A stretch of 64,000 nucleotides of DNA from an uncultured Thermoguttaceae bacterium (GTDB lineage Bacteria; Planctomycetota; Planctomycetia; Pirellulales; Thermoguttaceae): contig CALIRO010000062.1 in assembly GCA_938042245.1 (NCBI GenBank), positions 1-64,000 on the forward strand, written 5' to 3'. The position numbers and the translations under genes are program-made. Positions 18,044 to 26,651 of the stretch are shown in pieces. Every line of letters starts with the position of its first letter. Within the stretch, counting starts at the first letter, position 1. The notes below the pieces were generated by a model that worked only from the letters and a program-made list of their open reading frames with translations, had not been told where the DNA came from and made no database searches.

Positions 18044-19216
18044 ATGAAGTTCTGGGAATGGGTGATGGTAGTTGGTGGGGGATTAGGGCTTTTAGCCGGG
18101 TGTGGTCCAGACGGTTCCGCAGCGAAAAAGTCGGCGGACAAACCATCCCCACCGCCGCCCGCAGCCGCCCCGACAGGTCAACCTACGGAAAGTACGCAAA
18201 CCCCGGCGCCGCCAAGCTCGGAAGAATCCGCTTCCACCGCTGCAGCCCCACCGACCGAGCAAAAGGCGCCGCCGTTAGATCAAATTGTGAAAGTGCCGTT
18301 GGGTCTGCCGCCGCTTCCCGTTCCAGACGACAATCCCATGACCCCGGAAAAGGTTGCTCTGGGCCGAATGCTCTACTTCGATAAACGCCTCAGCCGAGAC
18401 GGCACGATTTCCTGTGCTACTTGCCATGATCCGCAAAAGGCATGGGCCGAAGATACGCCTGTCAGCACCGGCTTCAAAGGCCAAAAGGGCGAGGTCAATT
18501 CGCCCACCGTCATTAACACCGCCTATGCCACCAGCCTGTTTTGGGATGGGCGGGCCGCCAGTTTGGAAGAGCAAGCTCTGGGCCCCATGCAAAACCCAGT
18601 AGAAATGGCCCACGACCTGGACCTGCTAGTCAAACAGCTTTCGGAGATTCCGAAATATGCGGAAATGTTCCAAAAGGTCTTCGGCACTGGCGTAACCAAG
18701 GAGGGCATGGCCAAGGCCATTGCCGCCTTCGAACGCACCGTCTTAAGCGGCAATTCGCCCTATGACCGATACACTAAGGGCAACGATCCCAACGCCCTAT
18801 CGGAAGCCCAAAAGCGTGGGTTAGAGCTTTTTGAACAACACTGTGCCGTCTGCCATACGCCGCCGCTATTTAGCAACTATCGGTTTTTCAACGCCGGCAT
18901 CGGCATGGATAAGGATCCGCCTCCGGCAGGTCGGAAATCGGTTACCGGCAAAGACGAAGACCTAGGCAAGTTCCGGGTGCCGCCGCTGCGGGAAGTGGCC
19001 AAAACCGCCCCCTACTTCCATGATGGCAGCGCCGCCACTCTGGAAGAAGCCGTCGCCGTCATGGCAGCCGGCGGAAAAGACAATCCCCATCTTTCCCCCA
19101 TGATGAAGGCAGTTCGGGAAGCCAAACTTTCCGAAGACAACCGCAAAGACCTGGTGGAGTTCCTGAAGGCCCTTTCGGGCGAATATCCCATCGTCGAGCC
19201 GCCCGAATTGCCGTAG
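18044..19216 (+). CDS. Di-haem cytochrome c peroxidase family lipoprotein
   Basis: 390 residues from ATG 18044, 7 nt after AGGAGG; the frame is open about 200 bp further upstream without a signal. The N-terminus is a lipoprotein signal with lipobox LLAGC (Cys20), then a 50-residue Pro/Ala/Ser linker. Two CxxCH haem sites are present: CATCH (124-128) and CAVCH (267-271), within the CCP/MauG landmarks VALGRMLYFDKRLSRDGTIS, SPTVINTAYATSLFWDGRA and LREVAKTAPYFHDG. These enzymes reduce peroxide in the periplasm with electrons from cytochromes. Lipidation would tether it to a membrane. A 400 bp leader separates it from the divergent moeA fusion. Confidence 0.93.
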   Translation: MKFWEWVMVVGGGLGLLAGCGPDGSAAKKSADKPSPPPPAAAPTGQPTESTQTPAPPSSEESASTAAAPPTEQKAPPLDQIVKVPLGLPPLPVPDDNPMTPEKVALGRMLYFDKRLSRDGTISCATCHDPQKAWAEDTPVSTGFKGQKGEVNSPTVINTAYATSLFWDGRAASLEEQALGPMQNPVEMAHDLDLLVKQLSEIPKYAEMFQKVFGTGVTKEGMAKAIAAFERTVLSGNSPYDRYTKGNDPNALSEAQKRGLELFEQHCAVCHTPPLFSNYRFFNAGIGMDKDPPPAGRKSVTGKDEDLGKFRVPPLREVAKTAPYFHDGSAATLEEAVAVMAAGGKDNPHLSPMMKAVREAKLSEDNRKDLVEFLKALSGEYPIVEPPELP

Positions 19217-19351
19217 CCGATGCCTTCCCGGTCGGCCTCCCAGAGGCCTCCCCCGCAAAGAGCCGGACATGGGAGGACATCCAGCTCCGCTGCGTAACCT
19301 GCTTCTCTGCCATCTGGAGAGAGGCCGGGCGGGAACTGCATAGGGAGTGAA

Positions 19352-19390
19352 CTGGATTCCCGCTTTCGCGGGAATGACAATCAACGGCAC
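19352..19390. repeat. REP-like palindromic repeat, copy 2
   Basis: CTGGATTCCCGCTTTCGCGG followed by GAATGACAATCAACG. The core CCCGCTTTCGCGGG is a perfect 6-bp stem with a TT loop. It lies between the convergent peroxidase and TPR lipoprotein genes, a usual site for such elements, and may act as a bidirectional mRNA 3' structure. Confidence 0.8.
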
Positions 19391-19451
19391 TCTTGAGCCT
19401 CAAGTTACCCGTGTTCCTGGCAGGAAAGGTTAAGATTTCCCTTTAGCAGCT

Positions 19452-20324
19452 TTATCGCCAGCTTTGTACGCCGCCGAGGGTGCGGGGTGAATTGGAGGAA
19501 CCGGCACCAGGCGGAGAACCGGGCACCCCAGAGCGGGGGATGGCTGCGAGGTTGGTGGGCATCTGCGACCGGAGGGCAGCCACCCGTTGCTGCACGCCTT
19601 CTTGGAACCGGTTGGCTTCCAGGGAGCGTTGATAGTCGGCCAAGGCCTGGAGCGTATCGCCGGAAAGTTCGCGCAGTCGGCCCAGGGCGGCCAAAGCCCG
19701 GGCATTGGACGGCTCCACCCCCAACGCACTGACTAAGTAATCTTTGGCAGTCTCCCGGTCGCCAAACTCCTCATAGAGCCGGGCCAGTTCGATCTTCGGA
19801 TCGGCCAAGTCCGGCCGACGATCCGCCCAACCTTTCAAAAGCCGAAATGCCTCCTCGCCCCGGCCTTGTTCGACCAAAAGCACCGCCAAGCCCCGGTAGC
19901 ATTCCCGGTGATCCGGGTTTTGGTCCAGGCACATGTGATAGTAATGCTCGGCCTGTTTGAGGTCCGAAGGCCGTTGATTGAGCAGACCTAGACGGTGGTA
20001 GGTAGCTGCCAAGTTATAGTAACCGTCGGCATCCTTGGGATTCAGATGGATCGCCTTTTGAAATTGCTGGAGGGCTTCGTCGTATCGGCTTTGTTGGAAA
20101 AGGCGAACCCCTTCGGCATTGATTCCCCTAGAAGCTACCGAACCACAGCCTCCCAATAGAAGGATCGGTGCAAGGGTACCTGCCAGCACCACCTCCCACA
20201 GAATCCTCTGGGCCTGAAAATCCTTTTGTCCGGCCTTTAATCCCGGGGAGGCAGTCCACTTTTGGAAGGGGGTGAGTTCCCACCAGCCAATTTTCCCGCA
20301 ACTGCTACCAGTCGATCCGGCCAC
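19452..20324 (-). CDS. TPR-repeat lipoprotein
   Basis: 290 residues if the first ATG is used. A hydrophobic stretch and lipobox (APILLLGGC) end at residue 60, too far in for a standard signal, so the true start is probably an internal GTG/TTG around residues 17-46. After Cys60 come about five tetratricopeptide units (RLFQQSRYDEALQQFQKAI, GYYNLAATYHRLG, ECYRGLAVLLVEQG, KIELARLYEEFGDRETA, ALAALGRLRELSGDTLQAL). The C-terminus is Pro/Gly/Ser-rich. TPR lipoproteins scaffold envelope assemblies; no partner is obvious here. The family is clear, the start is not. Confidence 0.82.
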   Translation of the reverse strand: MAGSTGSSCGKIGWWELTPFQKWTASPGLKAGQKDFQAQRILWEVVLAGTLAPILLLGGCGSVASRGINAEGVRLFQQSRYDEALQQFQKAIHLNPKDADGYYNLAATYHRLGLLNQRPSDLKQAEHYYHMCLDQNPDHRECYRGLAVLLVEQGRGEEAFRLLKGWADRRPDLADPKIELARLYEEFGDRETAKDYLVSALGVEPSNARALAALGRLRELSGDTLQALADYQRSLEANRFQEGVQQRVAALRSQMPTNLAAIPRSGVPGSPPGAGSSNSPRTLGGVQSWR

Positions 20325-20579
20325 GGCTTCCTTGCCTTTAATAATCGCCCCCGCCTTTCGATAGAGAAAAGAACTTTCCGACGGGCCCCGAGAAGGCCCA
20401 AACCATATCAGGTCAATGCCGGAAATTCAAGAGAACTTCGGCGGTTGGGCAAAGGGGGAGCGGTTTGGCCAAGTTTCCCCTCCTCCAGGGGGATTCCCTA
20501 GGAGACTTTATCTGATAGAGCTCGATAAGCCCGCTCTGTAAAGGGGAAGCAAGAAAAGTCATCTGTTAAAATAGGCATG

Positions 20580-20639
20580 ATGGAAAATCTGCATAAAACA
20601 AAAATGAGAAATTTAGATAATATGGAAAATCTAGATAAA
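20580..20639. repeat. Short AT-rich tandem repeat (three copies)
   Basis: ATGGAAAATCTGCATAAA (20580), ATGAGAAATTTAGATAAT (20604) and ATGGAAAATCTAGATAAA (20622) are related 18-mers spaced 24 and 18 bp apart. They could be read as MENLHK/MRNLDN/MENLDK but do not lead into a gene. They lie between the RidA-like gene and the TPR gene, in the promoter region of the latter. Confidence 0.6.
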
Positions 20640-20693
20640 GTTTCACAACTGAAGACTCTGGAATTCCCCTCGGCCTCCTATTGGCAGGAAGAA

Positions 20694-21158
20694 TTACCCG
20701 AGGAGTTCCACAATAGCTTCCACCTCAACGGCGGCACCCAGCGGCAACGAGGAGACTCCAACCGCGGATCGGACGCCGATGCCTGCTTCAGGGCCGAAAA
20801 GATCGGCCAACATCTGGCTACAACCGTTTAGGACTGCCGGGTGCTGCACAAAATCCGGTGTGGATTGAACAAAGCCGGTCAGTTTTACCACCCGCCGGAT
20901 CCGGTCCAGGCTGCCCAGGGCCTGCCGGAGGGAAGCGAGCATATTCAGAGCTGCCCATCGGGCTGCCTGTTGACCTGCCGGCAGGTCCATATCCGCTCCA
21001 AGCCGACCGGTGATCACCCGGCCTTCCGCATCCATCGATAAATGCCCCGAGGTAAACGCCCACTGGCCCACCATCACCACCGGCCGATACAGCCCCTTGG
21101 CCTCCGGCGCCGGCGGCAAAACCAGACCCAACTCCTGAAGACGTCTTTCCCCACTCAT
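20694..21158 (-). CDS. RidA/YjgF family protein
   Basis: 154 residues from the ATG at 21158, preceded by AAGGA; the open frame upstream is low-quality sequence. The family includes enamine/imine deaminases that clear reactive 2-aminoacrylate. Visible are the N-terminal LPPAPEAKGLYRPVVMVGQWAFTSG strand pair in short form, NMLASLRQALGSLDRIRRVVKL, and the C-terminal GVRSAVGVSSLPLGAAVEVE. The arginine at 130 occupies the position of the RidA catalytic Arg. The length and start pattern fit the longer RidA subgroup (about 150 residues), whose substrates are less well defined than those of RidA itself. Confidence 0.88.
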   Translation of the reverse strand: MSGERRLQELGLVLPPAPEAKGLYRPVVMVGQWAFTSGHLSMDAEGRVITGRLGADMDLPAGQQAARWAALNMLASLRQALGSLDRIRRVVKLTGFVQSTPDFVQHPAVLNGCSQMLADLFGPEAGIGVRSAVGVSSLPLGAAVEVEAIVELLG

Positions 21159-21483
21159 GCTGGCTTGGTTTCCTTGAAAAGCTAGCCATTCTTGCAAGGC
21201 TGACCCTCCGCTCCACCGAGACACCAAAGCCATCTTACCGCCATTTGGCCAAAGAAAAAGGAAGGCCCACCTGGACACGTGGGCGAGCCTCCCCTCAACA
21301 TTACTTTTATTCGAGGGGGAGCGGAGACGTATAACCGCCCAAATCAGTTCGACCTCGGTTGTGCCCAAACGTTACTGTTTTCGAGGCCTAACATCCAGTA
21401 GGTGCGCAAACGCCCCTGTGGCACGAGGTGCAAATCCCCGAACCTTTTCTATTTTTTAAGGCACATCGGGGATAACCCACCGG
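21159..21483. other. Non-coding gap with two inverted repeats
   Basis: 325 bp between two minus-strand genes. ATCCCCGA/TCGGGGAT (about 21433-21474) flank a T-rich 25-base loop just after the FucI-like stop codon and could form a weak transcript end. CCTCCCCTC and GAGGGGGAG around 21289-21320 form another imperfect pair. No ORF was recognised. Confidence 0.5.
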
Positions 21484-22929
21484 TTAGGCCAATTCATTGA
21501 CCAGTTTCACCTTGGCCAGTCGGCAGAACCGCTCCAGGTCTTTAACGATGTCGCCCAGCACCGTAGAGCGATGCAGGCCGTAGTCCCAATTGCGCCAGAG
21601 TTTTTCCACATCGCCGTCCACTTTCACGGTGATTTTGGTTCGGCAGCCGCGCGGCACGTCCGGAGCGTCGATGATCTCGCCGGTAAAGTACACTATAGTG
21701 TTTGGATCCACTAGCAGGGCTTGGGTGGCCCGTTCGCCTTTGGGCATGAACACCTGGGGAGTAACTCCCTCCTGCCGTTCCATCACCGTGCGGATTTGAT
21801 ACGGCATATCGGGGGTATTCGGACCGGCCATTTTGACCGTCGCCATACAGTGGGCCAGGATGATCGAGTTGGTCGATTGATCCACCGTCGGATCGCTGAT
21901 AAAGCCGGGTCGGCCCACCAAACCTTGGAAAATAATATGCGTCATCGCACTCCGAAGATCGGACTCGCAGATACCGCCCAAACCCATGTTATTGAGCCGA
22001 GAAAAGCCAAGGCACGGATACGCCGGCAGCTTGATCGTCTTATCCCACATCGTGCCGTAGCAATCCACGGTGAGCACGGTGGCATCTTCCTCGGCCAAAA
22101 GTCTCTCGAAGGCCAAGGCCTGTTTGCAAGCGCGGAAGATTTCTTCTCGGCTGGGTTCGACCACTTTTTTGGCGCCGGCGATCCACCGTTGGGTTTCTGC
22201 TTCGGCGTCCTGGTCGGAAACTTTTTCGTAGGCAGCCACCACCGGTTCCAGGCCGATATGCTTGATCTCCGTACCGAACTTTTCTTTCACCTGGGCGTTG
22301 AACGGTCCGGGTTGCCGAAGCGTCACATTGATGATCTTAGCTTCCCGCAAATGATGCAATGCTCGGATGGGTCGAATCGCAACGGCCAAGTCCTTCTTAT
22401 CGGCGCTGAGGATCACATCACACGGCGGCGGTTCTGCTTGGCGCAACATCCGGCCCCAACCAGCCCATTCGTGGCCGGAATAAGGAACGGCAAAGATCAT
22501 CATCGGACGCTTCGTGGCCAACAGCGCCCCCAAAATCCCCCCAACCCCCATGCTCAGATGGATCGCCAGGATGCCGTCGCATTGGGCGATGCCCTCTTTG
22601 AGGGCTTCGATCTGTTTCGGGTCGGTTACCAGTTCATCGACGGCAAAATCCACATCGGCCACCTGATCGCCCATGGCCTGGAAGGCTTCCAAGTAGGAGC
22701 GGCGTTCGGTCTCTAGGTCCATGGTGGGTTCCGGCCAGTGGGCGCCTGGCCGACCCATGAAAATCCGAGCGATCTTCACTTTGGACCGTCGGCATCCGGG
22801 GCTTACCAGTTTGGTGATCACCGGTGCACCAGCCGCTTCCGCCCCAAAACTCCATCGGCTCATCCCGGCCATCGCTACACCGGCCAAACTCAACTGCAAA
22901 AACTCCCGGCGTTCTAAATGCATTCCCAT
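21484..22929 (-). CDS. Tat-signal protein with L-fucose/arabinose isomerase-like fold
   Basis: 481 residues. AGGAGG sits 8 nt before the ATG at 22929; GTG and ATG neighbours are also possible. The N-terminus ERREFLQLSLAGVAMAGMS is a twin-arginine export signal. The mature part resembles the FucI/AraA sugar isomerase fold found in many planctomycete proteins. N-terminal strands include KVKIARIFMGRPGAHWP, the middle has GILAIHLSMGVGGILGALL, and the C-terminal half has VLTVDCYGTMWDKTIKLPAYPCLG and GGICESDL. The glutamate in CESD may correspond to the isomerase catalytic Glu. Export of such a protein, folded and possibly metal-loaded, suggests periplasmic carbohydrate work (inference). The exact reaction is unknown. 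Confidence 0.8.
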   Translation of the reverse strand: MGMHLERREFLQLSLAGVAMAGMSRWSFGAEAAGAPVITKLVSPGCRRSKVKIARIFMGRPGAHWPEPTMDLETERRSYLEAFQAMGDQVADVDFAVDELVTDPKQIEALKEGIAQCDGILAIHLSMGVGGILGALLATKRPMMIFAVPYSGHEWAGWGRMLRQAEPPPCDVILSADKKDLAVAIRPIRALHHLREAKIINVTLRQPGPFNAQVKEKFGTEIKHIGLEPVVAAYEKVSDQDAEAETQRWIAGAKKVVEPSREEIFRACKQALAFERLLAEEDATVLTVDCYGTMWDKTIKLPAYPCLGFSRLNNMGLGGICESDLRSAMTHIIFQGLVGRPGFISDPTVDQSTNSIILAHCMATVKMAGPNTPDMPYQIRTVMERQEGVTPQVFMPKGERATQALLVDPNTIVYFTGEIIDAPDVPRGCRTKITVKVDGDVEKLWRNWDYGLHRSTVLGDIVKDLERFCRLAKVKLVNELA

Positions 22930-22979
22930 CACTTGTTCCTCCTATAAAAATACCTTAAGCTTGGACACGAGACTTTTTT

Positions 22980-23008
22980 ATCATACGGTACCAAGGCGCT
23001 ATAATCAA
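22980..23008 (-). promoter_or_regulatory. Sigma-70-type promoter of the FucI-like gene
   Basis: On the minus strand TTGATT (23003-23008), a 17-nt spacer and TATGAT (22980-22985) match the housekeeping consensus at 4/6 and 5/6. Transcription would start about 22973, giving a leader of about 45 nt that contains the AGGAGG site of the Tat-signal gene. The rest of the 23009-23377 gap shows no further recognised feature. Confidence 0.7.
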
Positions 23009-23377
23009 GTTTTTCGGGGATCGGAAATCCGTTTTGTGGGCGGCAGGAGAACGACAAGATAAAATAGAATCGAGACCCAATGCGCTGCCGAGGCTTTTGC
23101 CTAGGAAGGCAAGGCCAACGTTCGGCCATACGAAGGGAATGGGAAACAGTTCGGCCCACCGGAAGAGGTGTTTTTGCGCGGGTTGATGAGGAATATGATT
23201 TTGGGAGTATGCTCCGACAAAGAGTAGCCATTCACGGGGTCCCAGGGAATCCCCACGGAGGCACGGGACAAAGAAAAATAGAGGTCGATGGCAAATCGCG
23301 GAAGATAACCCGTCGTCCAATGGCAGCCACCACGGAGCTCTAGCTCCTAGCTTTCAAGGTCCGACACCGATCGGTAG

Positions 23378-23860
23378 ATGAAAACCTTAGACGAGTTAGT
23401 TCAACGGCAACAAGCTCGACGGGCGGCTCTTCAGCAGGCCCTTGCTAGCATCTTGGAACAGTTGAAGGGGTTGGGAGCTCGGAAGGTGATTTTGTTCGGT
23501 TCGTTTGCCCGAGACCAGGTGGGACCTCGAACCGATTTGGACCTGCTGGCTGTCATGCCCTCTGATCGGACAAGCCGCCAATGGATGGAAATCATCTACT
23601 CCAGCGTGCGGCGACCTGTGGCCTGTGATATTTTGGCCTATAATGAGGAGGAACTGGGGGAGATTTCTGCGGCAAGCCGATTTGTCCGGCGGATCTTCCA
23701 AGAGGGAAAGGTAGTTTATGAAGCGGCCAGCCCGTCAGGAAGCCCAACGGTGGTTGATTCAAGGCCCAGGATGAGTTTCACGACGCGGACGAGCTCCGGC
23801 AGCGCGGCCGGTTCTATCGCGCCCTGTTTCATTTTCAGCAGGCCGCCGAAAAAGCGATGA
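23378..23860 (+). CDS. MNT-type nucleotidyltransferase antitoxin (MntA-like)
   Basis: 160 residues as it stands. A polymerase-beta-like minimal nucleotidyltransferase with GSFARDQVGPRTDLDLL: GS at 41-42 and the metal-binding DxD at 53-55. MntA proteins neutralise a neighbouring HEPN toxin, in studied cases by adding AMP to it. About 45 C-terminal residues (SPTVVDSRPRMSFTTRTSSG and on) look like out-of-frame HEPN sequence. If one G of the pair at 23763-23764 is removed, this frame ends at TGA near 23775 (about 131 residues), the usual MNT length, with the HEPN gene overlapping its end. So the visible extension is probably an artefact of that extra base. Confidence 0.85.
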   Translation: MKTLDELVQRQQARRAALQQALASILEQLKGLGARKVILFGSFARDQVGPRTDLDLLAVMPSDRTSRQWMEIIYSSVRRPVACDILAYNEEELGEISAASRFVRRIFQEGKVVYEAASPSGSPTVVDSRPRMSFTTRTSSGSAAGSIAPCFIFSRPPKKR

Positions 23861-24129
23861 AAGCGTTTCTTTACACTGTGGTGGAAGCGGAGGAGGTTTT
23901 CTTTACCCATTCTCTGGCCGAACTTTTGGAACGGGCCAAAGAAGCGGATCCCGATTTTGCTCACGTCGAAAAAGCCGCCAAACGGGACATTTATTATATT
24001 CCGACTTGCTATCCGAACGGTCTGCCCGGCGGCGTACCTTCTCGCTTCTACACCGATCCAGACGAAGCCCAGCAGGCCATGCTGCTGGCTAAATCGGTTC
24101 TCGAAATGGTGGAAAAGAAACTTACCTAG
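23718..24129 (+). pseudogene. HEPN-domain toxin (HepT-like), frame-shifted
   Basis: From ATG 23718 the frame reads MKRPARQEAQRWLIQGPG and stops. Dropping one G at 23763-23764 restores a 136-residue protein: WLIQAQDEFHDADELRQRG, then FYRALFHFQQAAEKAMKAFL, VVEAEEVFFTHSLAELLERA and an end at 24129. That is a standard HEPN protein of the COG2250 type, partner of MNT antitoxins, with the gene overlapping the antitoxin end. The restored HEPN keeps the FHFQQAAEKAMKAFL helix typical of the family. HEPN toxins are usually RNases. As sequenced the toxin is inactive unless ribosomes shift frame or translation begins at an internal site such as ATG 23857. Confidence 0.82.
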
Positions 24130-24477
24130 CCGGATTTTCTCCCCCCAAGGAACTCGCTTTTCCCGCTGAAGAAAGACGTGGGCAGATCGATTTCCTCCCG
24201 GGAGGGCAAAGCAGCAAGAGTTAGCCATATTGCTCTCCGGTTATGACCGCCTGGGTAGTTTTTCGTCCCGCTGCTGATGCCGCAAGAAGTTAGCCCCATT
24301 GGTATAGCTGTGTGCGGGCAACCTTGTTGGGCAAGAAAAAAACCGGAGGCTCCTTTGCCCAGGCGAGTGCTTGGCGGGATACAAGACGAGACTGCTCTGA
24401 GGCGGGACATTGCCAAAGCAGGCTCCCAAAGGCAGCCCGCTTTGGGCAGCTAGGTCTTCTACCTTTCCCTCGATGGG

Positions 24478-24503
24478 CAAGGCGCCTCCGGCGATAGCCT
24501 TTT
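24478..24503. terminator. Weak hairpin between convergent HEPN and lpxI genes
   Basis: AAGGC-GCC-tcc-GGC-gata-GCCTTTT forms an interrupted stem ending in four T's on the plus strand. It sits about 30 bp beyond the lpxI stop and in the 400 bp gap after the HEPN gene. The rest of 24130-24532 shows nothing recognised. Confidence 0.35.
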
Positions 24504-24532
24504 AGATGATTAAAAATACTGTCTGGTTGGGT

Positions 24533-25456
24533 CTAGGGCAAGTCCCCCTTCCGCAGCGCGCCGATGGCCGAGTCTTCCAGGGCCACCACGGCCAATTGGG
24601 CCTGGTTGGCTTGTCGGAGGAACTGATCGTGTTCGACCAGGATGGTGCGATGGGCTTCGACGGCCAGCACGGCCCCGCCGGCCGATCGGATGCTCTCCAA
24701 GGTGCCTAGGCCCACGGTCGGCACATCGAAGCGCATATCCTGCTGGGGCTTCGCGACCTTCACGACCGTAAATCCGCCGGCAGGGCACAGTTGGCCTGCC
24801 CGCCGGATACAAGCGTCGGTTCCTTCGATGGCTTCGACGGCCAAGACGGCCTGGTCTTTGACGACCACCGTTTGTCCGATGTCCAAGGCCCCCATCTGTT
24901 TGGCCACTCGCCAGCCAAACTGAATATCTTTCCATTGCCAAGGGGTTGGCCCTCGCTCCGTCAGTTGTCCTGGGCCCAAAAGTAGCTCCGGGACCAGATC
25001 GGTAGGAGGACGGATTTGGATCCCCTCGGCGGCAAAGGTTTCTACAACGGCGTTGAGGATGCTATCATCCCGGCAATCTTTGTGGCGGGTAAGCAGGTGG
25101 GGAATGAACAAACGTATTGTGCGCCAATCCGGAAAATGCCGGACCCAGGCCCATGGCTGGAATAGGTGCGTCTTGTGTACTTTGCCCGCCATCAAGGCCT
25201 GCTGCACCTGATGCTGGCGGAAGAAGCGGATAGCCTGGCCAAGTTTGCCCAGCCCCATCCACTGAAATTTTTTACACACATCCGCTAGAGCTGGGTCCGC
25301 CTCCCCCCAAACGCCCACACAATACAGCTCATAGCCGTCCCGCCGCAGAGCCTCGGCCAAAAGGACCGGATACCGCCCCCAACCGGCCAGCAGCCCCAAT
25401 CGCTGACCAACATCGGAAGATTTTCGATCGGTGGATACCGTTGCTGAAATAGCCAT
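24533..25456 (-). CDS. lpxI: UDP-2,3-diacylglucosamine pyrophosphatase, LpxI type
   Basis: 307 residues, from the ATG at 25456; an earlier in-frame start at 25495 is less likely. LpxI cleaves UDP-2,3-diacylglucosamine to lipid X in lipid A synthesis, replacing LpxH in many bacteria. Recognisable blocks are RLGLLAGWGRYPVLLAEALR at the N-terminus, FQWMGLGKLGQAIRFFRQH, ALMAGKVHKTHLF, RHKDCRDDSILNAVVETF and, in the C-terminal domain, VVVKDQAVLAVEAIEGTDAC, VKVAKPQQDMRFDVPTVG and AGGAVLAVEA. Length and domain order fit the family. The gene follows lpxD by 73 bp on the same strand, so the pair is probably co-transcribed. Confidence 0.93.
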   Translation of the reverse strand: MAISATVSTDRKSSDVGQRLGLLAGWGRYPVLLAEALRRDGYELYCVGVWGEADPALADVCKKFQWMGLGKLGQAIRFFRQHQVQQALMAGKVHKTHLFQPWAWVRHFPDWRTIRLFIPHLLTRHKDCRDDSILNAVVETFAAEGIQIRPPTDLVPELLLGPGQLTERGPTPWQWKDIQFGWRVAKQMGALDIGQTVVVKDQAVLAVEAIEGTDACIRRAGQLCPAGGFTVVKVAKPQQDMRFDVPTVGLGTLESIRSAGGAVLAVEAHRTILVEHDQFLRQANQAQLAVVALEDSAIGALRKGDLP

Positions 25457-25529
25457 TAGCGTTCCGTTCTTGTTGCCCAAAACAACTGATTGCACGGCGC
25501 AGAGGGTGTGTTGGGATATGAATGGCGAT

Positions 25530-26651
25530 TCAGGCCACCGCCCGATCCGAATCGGGAGGCTTTTGCCCCATCAATTGACGAAGGGCTTCCAACTCTTGGC
25601 CGAGGCGAGCCACCGTAGCTTGCAGCCGCTTAAACTCCTGCCGCATTTCCGGCAACTTGGTCCATGCCACCTGCTTGAGGCGCTGTTCCCATTCCGGTGT
25701 GGCCGGAATGCCCACCATCCGAGCCCCCGGCGGCACATCGGCAATCACCCCCGACATGGCGCCCAAAACCGCCCCATCGCCAATCTGGACATGGTCCTTG
25801 ACGCCCACCTGCCCAGCCATGATCACATGATCCCCTGTAATGGTGCTCCCAGCAATGCCCACCTGGGCACAGATCATATTATGCCGACCAATCCGACAGT
25901 TGTGGGCAATCATGACCAGATTGTCGATCTTGGTGCCCTCTCCAATGACCGTCGAACCGTAGGTACCTCGGTCAATGGTGGTGCAGGCCCCGATTTCCAC
26001 ATCGGCACCTAGCACCACATTTCCCAACTGCGCTGCCAGCCGATAACGCCCCTGTTGATTCACATACCCAAACCCATACGCCCCGATAACCGCGCCAGCA
26101 TGGATGATGCAGCGAGGACCGACTACGGTATTTTCGTACAATACGGCATTGGGAAAAATCGTAACCTCCGGCCCGATCTTCACGCCATCCATGATTCGCA
26201 CGCCCGCATGAATCGTCGCGCGCTGGCCGATCTCCACATCCTCGCCGATGGTTACATACGGACCGATTTCCACATCCTCTGCCAGACGGGCGCTAGGAGC
26301 AATTACCGCCGTGGGATGAATCCCCTGCCGGCGAGGCAGCCGAGGAGGCCGAAAGTAACAAATAATCTTCGCAAACGCCATATGCGGATCAGCCACCCGA
26401 ATGACCGGCAGCCTGCTTGCCGGCAACCCCTCCGGCGCCACAGCGGCGGCGGCCCCGGATTGCTGAGCCGCCTCTAGCCGCTCCGCTTTATCCACTAACG
26501 TAATCAGCCCCGGTCCCGCTTCCGTTAAAGGGGCCGCCCCAAAAATCATCACCTTTGCCGGCTCCATGCCACCGCCCGATTCCACCCGCCCTCCGACCAA
26601 CTCAGCCAGCTCTAGCAGAGAAGCACTCCGGCAGATGGACTCTCCTGCCAT
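25530..26651 (-). CDS. lpxD: UDP-3-O-acylglucosamine N-acyltransferase
   Basis: 373 residues from the ATG at 26651, 6 nt after AAGGAG; a longer reading to 26753 lacks such a site. LpxD adds the second hydroxyacyl chain, from acyl-ACP, in lipid A synthesis. An N-terminal uridine-binding domain (about 1-115) is followed by a left-handed beta-helix of hexapeptide repeats ([20 protein letters not shown] and many more) and a C-terminal coiled coil ([19 protein letters not shown]). The catalytic histidine is seen in MIAHNCRIG. Together with lpxI it indicates a lipid A-containing outer membrane. Confidence 0.95.
   Translation of the reverse strand: MAGESICRSASLLELAELVGGRVESGGGMEPAKVMIFGAAPLTEAGPGLITLVDKAERLEAAQQSGAAAAVAPEGLPASRLPVIRVADPHMAFAKIICYFRPPRLPRRQGIHPTAVIAPSARLAEDVEIGPYVTIGEDVEIGQRATIHAGVRIMDGVKIGPEVTIFPNAVLYENTVVGPRCIIHAGAVIGAYGFGYVNQQGRYRLAAQLGNVVLGADVEIGACTTIDRGTYGSTVIGEGTKIDNLVMIAHNCRIGRHNMICAQVGIAGSTITGDHVIMAGQVGVKDHVQIGDGAVLGAMSGVIADVPPGARMVGIPATPEWEQRLKQVAWTKLPEMRQEFKRLQATVARLGQELEALRQLMGQKPPDSDRAVA

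Noticed and set aside
20577-20831. ORF starting with MENL-type repeats
   Set aside because: After the repeats the frame runs antisense into the RidA-like gene, so it is a shadow.
22980-23320. Minus-strand ORFs upstream of the FucI-like gene
   Set aside because: They run through the promoter and lack domain features.
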